Below, piece by piece: positions 1 through 11,100 of a stretch of DNA of 64,000 bases. Under the pieces are notes generated by a model that saw nothing but the letters and a program-made list of their open reading frames with translations, ran no database searches and had not been told where the DNA came from. Numbering within the stretch: position 1 is the first letter of the stretch; each line of letters starts with the position of its first letter. Source of the stretch: Macrocystis pyrifera (taxonomy: Eukaryota; Sar; Phaeophyceae; Laminariales; Laminariaceae); NCBI GenBank assembly GCA_031763025.1, contig JASSKH010000009.1, positions 1,240,001 to 1,304,000 of the forward strand, in the 5' to 3' direction. A program made the position numbers and the translations under genes.

Positions 1-59
1 ATGCCATTTCGTCCACAAATAAAAGGGACATTTGGATACTAATACATACCAGGATGAAC

Positions 60-300
60 ACCCCGAACGGTACTTAATTTTTCCAGATAAAGTGGTGTCT
101 CGCGCGTATCTCACCGTTGAGATATTTGCCACCGTACGGCCTATCCCGCCGTTGATATATTTTCCACCGGATATATGACATGTCGATATATTATCGTTGA
201 TACGTTTTACCACCATATGTCATATCTCACCGTTGATATATTCACCACCGAACCAGGTATGACATATCTCACCGCTGGAATATTTGCCACCTTATTCCAT
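60..300. repeat. AT-rich tandem repeat, unit about 40 bp
   Basis: Imperfect copies of a unit with a core like TATCTCACCGTTGATATATT followed by a CCACCG block, with intervening CATATGACAT-like pieces. At least five copies are visible. It lies in the intron after the last visible DYNC2LI1 exon or just beyond that gene. No coding potential was seen from 1 to 609. Confidence 0.7.
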
Positions 301-609
301 CACGTATCTTACTGTTGACATAGATAAGAGTAGCCTTTTGGTTTCTAATATGGGCCATACTAGTAAATAGGCTGCGAGCGTGCTGCGTACGAAAACTACC
401 AAATACTTTAGACCACTAGAAAAACAGCGCACATACACCGTAGCAGTACGCGCTGCCTCAGCATCACACACAGCTACAAGTAGCAAAAATCAATCTCCGA
501 CGAAAAAGCTTTCCTCGATCGCAAAGCTGAGATGTTTCGAAAAACGAACATTTCTATAAAGATAGACGAAGCAAACGTTCACAGAATCTCACCCAATGTC
601 TTCTCTCAC

Positions 610-3600
610 CGTTGGGATCAGGGGCCCCAAACACATCTTCGACGGCTCTCTTCCACGTGTCCATGGCGCCCTCCGTCACAGCGTTTCCGGACACGAAATC
701 TTCTCGCCGCGTGCCGGGAGGGGTGGGCTTCAAGATGGCATCTAGGGAGTCGCTACCGGCGGTTACGATGAGCGGCCGCTCCGGGTTAGTCTCGCTCACT
801 TTTCTTGCGCTAGCTCGGAACAGATGCTAAACATGTATAAGACCAGCAGGCGGTGGGGCAAGGGAGTAGGAGGGGTATTCTCAGGGGGGGGGGGGTTCCC
901 CAGGATTCTCGGAGGTGGGGGGGAGTGTACTCATCAGGGAGGAGAGGGGGTATCCTCAGGTGATCAAGGGGTATCCTCGGGGGGGGGGGGGGGGCGGGGG
1001 GCATACTCGATATCATGCATGGCCGTAGTCGTATGACCGTAGATAGACCCTCGCATCCTTACAATGCCGGAACGGAGCACGTCGGGTGTTCACCGACCAG
1101 GGAGGGGGGGGGGCAGTACTTGATATCATGCATGGACGTGGTCGTATGACCATAGACCCTTGCATCCTTACATTGCCGGGACGGAGCACGTCGGATTTTT
1201 ACCGACCAGGCAGACATTTGCCGGCACCAAGCGCGTAGCACCGTGAAGTATTGGTCGAGTCGCATGAAGGGTGATCTGCATCCTACTAAGAACCGCTTGT
1301 GAGGCGGACTCGCACATGGATGACAGCTTTCAGTGGCTTAATTTGTGTTCCTAATGTATTCTGGCTCTCTACCTTGGATCATTGAATGTAAGTATTGGAT
1401 TGGATGAGGCCTCCTGCGCTGGCAGGGTCCTCGCCTGGTATTTCCCCCCGCGCTGGGTGGACGATCGTGTACTCGGCGTGCTGTTAGTACCTGTAAATTG
1501 TCTGGGTATACAAAACTACAATTAATACCGGCGGATGGTCTCAATAACTTCGTGATCCACTCTATTCACGACCTACGGGGGAGGGAAACAAGGGAGACTG
1601 CTGCTGCGCGATACAAATTTGCAGACATTCCGATCCAAATTGTTGTTCCATTTTGTACCAAATCATGGCCCTATATTTTGATCGTCCTTTTCCTACAGTG
1701 ACGTTTTCTGTCTCTCTACCGCGCATCATTCAATGTAGGTATTGGATTGGATGAGGCCGCCTGCGCCGGCCCATGGTCCTGCCTGTTCTTCATTATGTCG
1801 TCGGGTTATCTTATTCGTAGTTTCCACTGGTGTAGTAAAAGAGTTGTCTCACCCAAACTTTCTCAATTTTGCATCAAGTTTTTTCTCAAACTTGGGCGAC
1901 AGCGGCGCCTCGCTAGCGTTGGCATAGCTCTGGCTGCGTTTTCTCTTTGCTACCATGTAATTTTCCGCTAGGGGTAGCTCCGATGTCCTAAATAGTACTT
2001 GGCCACCGACTCTGTCTCCCAGCCGCCGATTTGCATGATTTCGTCCACCGCCGTCCCGGCTAGAGGTAAGAGACATGCTGAGGGAGCCTTCCACGCAAAA
2101 GGAGTGCATCGTGAAATGACTTGGCAGCTCTCCTACCCCCAAATGGCCTTGCAGGGCGGTCGTCATACGGGCTGCGGAGAGCAACGGACTTCCCCGGCCG
2201 CGTTCATACGAAACCACCGGAAAACAGATGCCGGGCGGCCAAGTCCCACTCTATACGCTGTGCAGCGGCGATGTGAGACGCAACTACTTCGAACGCGCAA
2301 ATTTCCGGGCGGTCCTGGTCTGCTAACACCACTACCACCTCGCCAGATGCCATTAGTCTGTGCGTCTCACCAAACTGGTAGTTGAAGATCAAGCCCTTAG
2401 ACTCTGGGAGCTTTGAGAGCTGCGATCCCAATGTGAACGAGGGGTTGTAACCCCTACCCATCGTAAAAGACAGTCGAAGCATACAGAGCTACGTCTCTCG
2501 TCACAGAGATGCCCGCAGCCAGAGAGTCAGCCACCCGTGCCCGCGATGCGGTGCGGCCACTTCCAGAGACAGAAGTGGGGGTACCGTGCAACTGCCTCGT
2601 GGGCGCCTTACCATAAACACTACGTGATTTGGTCATTCCCCTTGTGCGGAGAAAAAAAGTTGTCCACCCCGCACAAATGATCGATAACTCGATCGCCAGC
2701 TGTGACCGACCGAAAAAAAAAAAACGTATTCTGGTTGTCTAGCTCAGGTAGTGAGCGGTATGTTTTACAGTGTCGTCGCGAACCGACGCCAACCCAACCC
2801 ATATATAATATATACGGGGGGGGGGTATAGTCAAGGGGGAGGGGGGTATGGTCAGGGGATCAAGTGTGTCCAAAGGGGGCGAGGGGGGGGTGTATTCATG
2901 TCGTGTGGGAGGGGGGCGGCAGGGGGCGCACTCATTTGCTTCCGCCCTTGTTAGTCATTTAACCATCGACCACGCACTCCTTACGAGACAGAGGGGGACT
3001 TTCACAAGCCTGAACTCCTACTAGCCTGTTTATGGGGATGGCCAAGCATCTCTGTTTTTGTCTGTTGTATGATGCGTGGGATGGATTGGCGCAGCAGTGT
3101 ACGATAAGGAGAGAACGTCTTCTGGCCCCGGATATGGTGGCGGGAAGGGAGGGAGGGAGGGAGGGAGGGAGGGAGGGAGGCAGGGGGGGAAGGAGGAAAA
3201 AAAGCGCGCCCCCATCGTGTTTGTCGCCTACCATATATACCGCACTCGGATGTCGCTTGATCTGACCGGAGGCAGAAAAACCCCTTTCCACGTCGTTGTC
3301 CCCCCGGAGGCTCCAAAGGGATTTCCATGTAAAGTGCGATGTTCTCCCGGGGACCAGGGTGCCTGGAACACACTTTTTGGCAGCCGCGAAAGGCGTGTGT
3401 ATACATGCCGCGCCAAAAACTTGAAATACCACCGCCTCGCTGAGGGCGCTACGCTGTACTATACCGGGAACAACAAGAAGAAATAGGAGCCTCATTTGCA
3501 CCGTAAGTAAATATGGTGAAAACGCAAGTGCTTAAAAAGCGCTTCGTATACGGTTGATAACCATCGCGGGAGTACGTATACGGCCTTAAAATATGCAAGT

Positions 3601-6600
3601 ATTCGATTAAAACATAGCTGGCATATGGTTAAGATACACACGGGGAGTATAGGATTAAAATATACGAGAACAGGATTAAAAGATGCCTCGTGTGTGTTAA
3701 AATATACCTCTATGTGGTGAAAATATACTTGGAAAAACTAAGTAAGGTCGCAACTATGAGCGCGTTCCGATCGCGCTTGCTTTCTCACCGTGTTGAGGGT
3801 CTGCCGGAGGGTGTCCTTGAGCCTTTTTTCTTTGCTCGAGCAAAACAGCAGCGAAGCGCCGTTGATGTGTGCAATAAAACGAAGAGCCTGCGCGAGCGTC
3901 CGTCTCCTCACGCTCTCATAGTTCTGGTTCACGGCGACGGAACCACCCCCCCCGAGTAAGTGGCCACGAAATCGAGAAAGCAAAAGGCATGGATTTCAAG
4001 GACGTGGAGTACGAGTGCTTGCGCTAGGGAAGAAAGGAGGCGGGCATACTCTATACGCGGTTTAGTTGTATACCTCTTCATATTCACCCTTGGGAGTAAT
4101 TCCCGGGGAGTTGTTTGGCTTTCTGTAACATCGAGATCTTGTGGGAGTTTGTTTTTATAGCAGAAGATTGACTGAAGAATATATGAATCATGAATAGTCT
4201 TGCAGGATGGAGCCGTTGCTCTCAGTCGCGCAAATATCTTATTCAGTTTGATTGGCTGGTTGGTGTGATTCATGCAGCTGCAATTCATCTGGGGAGGTCG
4301 CGAAAATAGTTATGCCTTTCCGGATGGGATGCATACTTTTGTGTGAAGGACTTCTCATGGTCCGGTGCGGCGCTGCGAGGCGCCCTACCTGGCACTTCGG
4401 CTTGTACGACATCAATCGAAATAGTCTTCTACCTCAAGCTCCCATGCCTCACGGGAAGGTCGAGCGACACACCTCCCGGAACACCAGTTGTCCCATCAAG
4501 TTTCGCTACTGCTGGTACACTATAACACTTCGCCTCGGTGGCTTTTGCTATACCAGGTATGCTTAGCTAACAGAAACCTGTCATACAATCTGTCAAGTGG
4601 GTCGTGCTATGGTTCAAGAAAGGATTTGCAGTTAGGGGTTGTATATTCGAACCCAAACACTCCTCATTGACGGAACTCCTCAACTTGGGGCTCTACCCGA
4701 CTCCTTTCTATCCGATGTGATTTTTTTTTACCGTAGAATATCACTTACCACGTTTTGGGGACAGCCTACGTTGGACGTAGAGTGTATTCTTTTTTGCAGT
4801 ACTGTACTGCTGTAGTAGTTAAATAGTTAACTGCCTTCGGCAAGAACTTGCAGCGAATACAAGTAACCCCACCTTGAAGATGTCATATTTGTTGCCCACG
4901 ACAACCAGTGGCACCGGGCAGGGTCTGACCGCGCGCAAGTCTTGGTGATCTCGGCCGAGCTTGGCGTACGTCTTCTTCTTTAGTTCGTCCGCGAACGTCG
5001 GGTCTCTCTTGGCGATATCACGCACACAAACCTTGACACAGGCCTGTTGAAGGGGGATGCATATTCGGAACGGCAACTTTGAACTGTTCACATCTCGGAC
5101 AGATCAGGCAGATGATCTAGATCATGAGCTATCTATCTATCTATCTACAGTAGTTCATCTAGCTGTTCCTCACCTGCCGTTGTGATAGGGTTGTGCAGGA
5201 TCTGCATAGTACGGATAGATCCAACACAGGAAACACGCGCTAAATCATGCTAATTATACGGATCCCTCCCGGCGACATGAACTAGTTCATACAAGATCGG
5301 GAATAGATCTATCCTCCCTGAAAGATCTAGATCATGAACTGTGGGAATGATCTGTAGATGATCTGCTGTATATGATATGTAGATGATCTGTCCGAGGTGT
5401 GGAACTATGTAAGCATTTTCCGATGCTTTGCCGCCTTTGTCCCCTCCGTGCATCGTATACCCGTCAGAAGTGAGTGTGTCCGAACATGATTCTGTCGCAG
5501 TAATTGGTGCCAGGGCATCAATCTGTCCGAATGCATCCTGTCATAGTTATGTGTGCAGGAATCTTTTTATACGAAGTTACAACAAAATGGTCAAAGCTTG
5601 TGCTCGCGTTGACTCAACATGAGCCGCCGGCCCTGATATAACCCCACACTTCTGGTACGTATCTCACCCAGGTGTATCATATTAGTAGTGTCTGTGGCAA
5701 ACAGAGAGAGCATTGTACGGCTCTAATATGATGGGAAACCATACTAATATTAATATTAAACCACTGTAAGTTCACCGATACCAATGAAGTCCAACGGTAT
5801 GCCGTGGGTCTCGAGCAGTCGCCGTGCACACGTCATACCTGTACGCTGTGGAAGAATTCCGCGATGCGTACTCTAAGACGAGTCGTGTTCATGTGTCGTC
5901 ACGGCACTCTCTCATTTTTTTATATATATATATTTTTATGTCCCATTTATTTTTTTCGCCCCCTTTTTCTCTCTCCATCCTGTTGGTAGTATTACGGGGG
6001 ACCATAGTAAATTGGACCTAATATTGTTTATAAAAATAGGTAAATATATGGTTTTTTGTGTGCACCGTAGGTCCTATTTACCGTGGTCCCCCGTAATAGT
6101 AGCTCAGATTCGAGGTCGCGTATTAATAGTAGGCTCTTTCCCCCCCTCCCCACTACGGTGCGTGCTTTCATTTTATCCCGAGAGACAAGACTGCAGCCCT
6201 TTCTTGATGAATATTCGATAGTATTCAGGAGTGAAGTTAACTTTATGGACCGTGACAGAGTCAGTAGTATAGTTTGTGGCTGACCCCTCGATGACATAAT
6301 GACGACACAGTTGCGCTGTATGAGTAAGCAAACACTGACAATTACGATGTGATATTCCTGACTCGCAACCCTTTGGACTGTCTTTCAGCCTGTGCTCAAC
6401 ATTAGCTTGTACTGGTACCAGTTATAAAGTGCTGTTTGTTGGTACAGTGGGCATAGACAACAGTGTACAGCACAACACGTACATCGGCATCTTTCGACAT
6501 ACCAGGGAACACAATAGACCACTGTACCAGGGTACCAGGTATACCTTAATTTGGTCCGTCCAGTGCAGCAGATGTGGGATGACGCTGCTAGGCCTGGATA

Positions 6601-7656
6601 GGTCGACCACGATTACGTAGAGGGCGTCGTGGAAGCGGTCTGGAGTTATCGGCACCCGCACCAAGTCACTTACGTGAGATCCCCCGCCGAGCTCCCAGAT
6701 GTGCGCCACATCCTGCGGAAGGAGAGTGTAGCATGGAATATACACTCGTGCCTGTATGATACATACTGCTTGTCGGTCTGCAGTGGTGAGTTTGTACAAT
6801 CCCCATGGTCTCATTCCTCGCTGGCGCTCACACAGCACGACGTACTGCTGTCGACTTGGCGCAGTAATGCTTGGAAACACATCGAGATTCATTCGCAATG
6901 CAACCTACTGCTGCCGCACAAGTATACTGTAGACGTGCTGGGTGGTTTGATCTCGCCGTATAGTACGTTTGTGTGGTCCTTGTCGTCTCGTTCCTCGTTG
7001 GCGTTAATACAACAGCAGTGTATACGACGTACTACTGCTGTCGATAAGGCGCAAGAGTTGCCTGGAACACTGCTGTGAGGTTCATTCGCAACACCAGGCA
7101 CTACAGTTGTACAGCAGTGTACGGTAGATCCCCCTATACTCGTACGTATTTCGTTCGATTGTTAATCCTCGTACTATTAATACTGCTTTGTACTGATCCA
7201 CTGCAAAAAACTCTCCCACACCTTTGGCGCATTGGTCACGCTCGTACGTCTGGCGAACATGTACTCCAGGGCGACCGTCGGCTTGGGAACGCCGTCGTTG
7301 TTCGGGTTCAGGTAGGTATTCAGGAGAGACGACTTGCCCGCTCCCGGCATACCAACACACAGAGCATACGACGTGAAAGCGCGCACTGCGGTGGTGGTGG
7401 TGACGGCTCCCTCTTCCTCACCCACCGCCTCCTCAGTGTCCCCTCGGGCTGGTGCTCTGCCTTCGCCATCGCCTTCGACTTTTTCCGCCGCTACTCCTGG
7501 ATCTTGGTTGTTGCTGGTGCTACTGCGTCGACGGCGGATGCTGTTGCTGCTGCTGCTGCTGCTGTTGGTGTTTTCACCTTGGGAAGCAACCTGCGTAGAG
7601 AGGAGGCTCCAGACATCCTGTCCCGTCATATGCCCCCTGGACAGCCCCCGAGCCAC
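610..7656 (-). CDS. DYNC2LI1: Cytoplasmic dynein-2 light intermediate chain (retrograde IFT motor subunit), 3' end outside window
   Basis: Subunit of the dynein-2 motor, which carries intraflagellar transport trains from the flagellar tip back to the base. Exons read on the minus strand: 7656-7222, 6712-6545, 5043-4873, 3923-3789 and about 797-610. Exon 1 has a P-loop (GMPGAGKSS, residues about 102-110) and KPTVALEYMFARR. Exon 2 has the family hallmark HIWELGGG. Exon 3 ends PVPLVVVGNKYDIF, exon 4 has LRFIAHINGASLLF, and the last visible exon has RPLIVTAGSDSLDAI. The order matches animal DYNC2LI1. A second Met at 7629 fits the family start (MTGQDVW) better than 7656. A Ser/Arg/Glu-rich insert of about 70 residues precedes the P-loop. 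The phase between the 3.8-kb and 0.8-kb exons does not close, so a small exon is probably missed between them. The C-terminal coiled region lies left of the window. The 3.0-kb intron holds a Crypton-like element. Confidence 0.9.
1005..2965 (-). mobile_element. Crypton-like tyrosine-recombinase transposon, decayed, longest copy in the window
   Basis: Two conserved terminal modules flank a broken tyrosine-recombinase gene. The left module (about 1010-1320) contains GCATGGCCGTAGTCGTATGA and ends near ATGGATGACAG. The right module (about 2555-2965) starts with GGCCACTTCCAGAGACAG and ends near TAGTCATTTAACCATCGACC. The same two modules lie directly joined, without the recombinase, at 54.1-54.7 and 63.1-63.7 kb, and inverted at 21.7-22.0 kb. 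This is the relation expected of a parent element and its internal-deletion derivatives. G-tracts of 8-14 nt mark the ends. A 60-70-bp stretch near 1378-1440 is repeated near 1715-1790. The outer ends are approximate. Confidence 0.7.
1849..2636 (-). pseudogene. Tyrosine recombinase (Crypton-type integrase) pseudogene
   Basis: DNA strand-exchange enzyme of a transposon, broken here. Reading down the minus strand, fragments in successive frames give LPESKGLIFNYQFGETHRLM, AAQRIEWDLAARHLF, then ALQGHLGVGELPSHFTMHSF. After a frame change (about 2065-1985) comes VDEIMQIGGWETESVAKYYL, which carries the conserved Trp and the likely catalytic Tyr. The C-terminus has AKRKRSQSYANASE. The box that in this family normally reads H-S-F-R is HSFC here, so the catalytic Arg is lost as well as the frame. 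I recognise this HSFRVGGSLS / GGWKTESVA signature from stramenopile recombinases. It lies in a DYNC2LI1 intron, in the same orientation as that gene. Confidence 0.8.
3137..3190. repeat. (GGGA)n purine tract
   Basis: About eleven GGGA units followed by a mixed G/A tract, inside a DYNC2LI1 intron. The open frames here (poly-Gly/Arg/Glu or poly-Pro) are products of the tract, not genes. Confidence 0.85.
5095..5405. repeat. GATC-rich dispersed repeat, copy 1
   Basis: Dense GATCTAGATC/AGATGATCT words with the family landmarks GTGCAGGATCTGCATAGTAC, ATCCAACACAGGAAACACG, CCCGGCGACATGA and GATCTGTCCGAGGTGTGGAA. The same landmarks recur in order at seven other loci in the window. It lies in a DYNC2LI1 intron. 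No ORF or terminal repeat was recognised, so its class is unknown. Confidence 0.7.
5990..6098. mobile_element. 109-bp TA-flanked MITE, copy 1
   Basis: Near-perfect terminal inverted repeats (ACGGGGGACCATAGTAAAT ... ATTTACCGTGGTCCCCCGT) between TA dinucleotides. The core contains AAAAATAGGTAAATATATGG and TGTGTGCACCGTAGGTCC. Five more copies are at 33.6, 34.2, 41.1, 46.6 and 55.2 kb. TA target duplication is typical of Tc1/mariner-type non-autonomous elements. Confidence 0.85.
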
Positions 7657-8198
7657 GCTCGCTACAAGCAGTCTGCGGTGCTTGTAGTGGTGGTGGTGGT
7701 GGTGGTTTGGGCTTGGGATGCTTGGACAAGAATTATTGCAAAATGTTAAAAAAATGTCGTAGATGGCTCGCCCGAGTCGAATTCGGACGGCGAAAACCGG
7801 TCGATCGAGGATCTTTGTCGATTAAAAAACAAAATCGGTTTCAGATTACTCATAACATATTGAGGCGTTTCTCGTTTCTCCCGAAAATCGTGTTGCGCCG
7901 CAAACGAACACTGCTGAGCGCCCTTGTTCTTCGGGGGTACTAGCAACCCAGAGGGAGAGAGAGAGTTATAGGAGCGAGATATTGGCAGTGCTGGCATCTT
8001 TTGTTGTTGGTAGTGATCGTAGTGGCGTGACCAGAACGGCGGGAAAAAGAAAAGAGCCCTCGTGAGCGAGCACGAAATACCTCCACAATACAGCAGCACA
8101 AAATTTAGCAGAAGCTGCTTTGCTGCCTACCAGGTAGATTACATACAGCATCACAGCCGCAGCAGCAGCAGTGGCAGCAGTGTTTCCATCCGCAAGGG
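7657..8198. promoter_or_regulatory. Shared 5' region between divergent flagellar genes
   Basis: About 540 bp separates the DYNC2LI1 start (minus) from the SF-assemblin start (plus). It has no repeats of the dispersed families and ends in a CAG-repeat-like 5' leader before 8199. I see no convincing TATA box. Head-to-head spacing this short suggests a bidirectional promoter; that is inference. A conserved X-box-like (RFX) site could not be identified by eye. Confidence 0.45.
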
Positions 8199-11100
8199 AT
8201 GCTTGCCAGCAGATCGGGTGACAAGATGACGGGAGCCAAGACGAGCAACGGGGGTGGGGCGGGTGGGGTGGACGAGTCGACCGGCACCAAGGCCAAGCTG
8301 AACAACATACTCGAGAGCTTTCAGGCGTTCGATTCGGACATGAAAAGAGGCACTCGAACCAGGAGAGAGAAGGATGAGCATCGGATCGCGCAGCTCACCG
8401 CGGAGCTGACGCGATTAGAGAAGACTCTCAACCAAGAGATAAAGAGGAGGGTGGAGATGAACAAGAGCGTGCAAACGGTAGGTCGAGCAGGGTACCCCTC
8501 GAAATTGACAGTTTTTGCGCGTGCACTCTCTGGTGGTAGGTGGTAGCTTGCGGTTCGCGCGCGGTTTTGAAGCTTGAGTCTTGACTTGTTATTACGAATG
8601 TACAGGGTTCGGGGACCCCATCAAGTGATGCCGGAATTCAGGTGCCGAACTACAGCAGTACAGCAGCAGTATTGCTCTACAGCAGTAGTAGGACGGGATC
8701 TGTGATGTAATGACTTGTGATCTGTGAGGGAAAATGAGCTTGGTCGATGTCGATTGCCGATCATTGGCTACGTGTATACTTACTCCTACGTCGAGCTACC
8801 GATTCCTGCTGTTGCCATAGGTACCACTGCTGCGTTACGTAAACGTACTACTTACTGCCGTACGTACGTACGAGTAGTCGTTCGTATTGCGAAGCAGATA
8901 CGTAGGCGAAACACCCCTTCTCTGTGTGTGAGCCGAGGTGCTGTGAATACATAGTACAAGCGCTTCGCGTCGCGGGCGGTTCCGCCGGCTACGCTCGAGG
9001 AATAATGGAACGGAACAGACGATCCAAACAATTACCTGGTAGGTGCATACAGGCGACTTACAAATGCCAAGAGCTCCATGCTCCATCCAGGAAACAACCC
9101 GAACGCCGCATGCCGTACGACGTACATACCCAAGGTAGGGTACGTACTCATTTTCTTATTTTTTCTCTTGACATGATGTACGAAAGAGGAAACACAGCAT
9201 GGCACACCCAGCAGCACCGCGACAGCAACGAAAATGAAACCGAAAGTTTCAGAAAGAAAAAAAACTTCCCGTCCCCTCTCATGTAATTATTAGTATTTTC
9301 TGTCTGATTGGAACACCTTGCACCGGTCAAAAGGAAATAAAGAAAAAAAATCGAGCCGCAGAGCTTCTCTCTCAGCCTCGGTGCGCCGCCCGCCCCTCTC
9401 GCGACCACCTCGCCACCGATTCGGTCCGGGTAAAGCTTTCGTCCCCCTCTGCCACAGTGACTCCCGTCGCCCGCCTCGCGTGAAGCCCGGTGCTCACCGC
9501 GGCCCTCGTTCGCCAGCTCGACAATATTGATGCTCAGACTGCGGAGCTCTCTCCACGAACTTCAGCTTGGTCGCAAAAGTAATTCAGCTTGGTCGCAAAA
9601 GTAAGCACCGCTTGAATCTTATTTTGCAGACGAAAACAACCCTTACAGATTCGTACATAATATAACCGGCCCCGCACAAGGAGGCCAGACAGACCCCGTT
9701 CATGCTTCCCTCGTGTCTCGATGGACACGCGACGCCTAGCCACGAAAACGGCGACCGCTCTCCGTCCAACCCCCCGTCTACTCGCGAGCACCAACTGACA
9801 CCCGCAACGGCGCCGTACACCCACGCACCCGAAACAAAAGAAGAAAAAGGAAAAAAGGCTCTCTCCGGCAAGTAATAGACGGAGGCGGTGTCCAAGTGGG
9901 AGCTCTGAGAGGCCAGGGATGTACCAACCGAGCACGCTCAGAGAGAAAGATATCTATGAGCAAGTCTATATATGACATGAACACGATACTCACCACGCCA
10001 TTGCCTGCTGTGTACCAGGTATGTCCCCATCACACAACTTGCAGTGTTCACATATAGCACTCACTCCACACACACCAGGTACTACTACTGTATTCAATAC
10101 CTGGGAGCTTTTTTGTCGGTGCTCTCAAAAGGCGCACACACTTTTGGCAGCCTGTCCTATTAATAGCGCCTAAGCATACAGCTTTGGCACTGTTATGATA
10201 CTGGTGACTGGTGCTGTCTGTGTAGTCATGCGAGGTATGCGGTACACCAGTGCGGCTATACTTCTGCGCGGAACTACTGATGTATGACTACACGAGACCT
10301 AGCTAACAATGTAGATTAGACGGCGGAAACGAACGGTGCTGGTGGTCGCGTAATCGTACAATCGCACGTACCTGCAGCTCGCAGTCAACCCTCCTACTAA
10401 TTGTACCAATCTCATTTTCTAGTGTACATTGTACAGTAGTAGTAGTGCCAAAACAAAGCTAAAGCATGTTTCGATTAATTGAAACTCCATGACGCATTGA
10501 AGCTCCCGAAATTTTCCTTGTTGACTCAGGTGCCTACTTTGGTCTACTTGTTTTGAGCCGTTGTCATGAGCTCTACGTATGTAATGATCCGAGCAACACA
10601 AGATACTCAAGGTACAAAACCTTATCGAGTAGTCTACACGGCTTGCACATACCCATGCTATCGAAGTTTGTGCGACCAACACGAGGTAGCGAACAGTCAG
10701 GCAGTCTGATGGTGCACCACGCATACATCTCATCGCAGCGCGCCTGCGCACCTACAAGTTACATGATTTCACGAGAGAACAGATGTCAAGATGCCAGTTT
10801 CTTATCGAGTTTGCCACAGAGGTCGCAAATCAAAATGCCCGGCGCAGTCCCAACATCAAAACATCACAATCACAACCCGCAATCATTGCTACTTGAATCA
10901 ACCATCCCTGTGCTGTCTTGTTCCCCGTACCCTGCCTGCGGCCTTTGGTGACACGTGATGACCAGTGGGGAGAAGCAGAGGTGGATCAGATGTCGGAGAA
11001 GCTGCAGTCGACGATTCAAGGCAGAAGTGACGCTATAACGGGCCGACTGGACGCCATCGTCGAGAAAATCACCCAGGTGGAGGAAAAGTTTGACGCGGAA

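Noticed and set aside
3076-3486. Plus frame with a Gly/Arg-rich start and a moderately complex end (YHIYRTRMSLDLTGG...)
   Set aside because: It begins in the (GGGA)n tract within a DYNC2LI1 intron, with no family match or splice signals.
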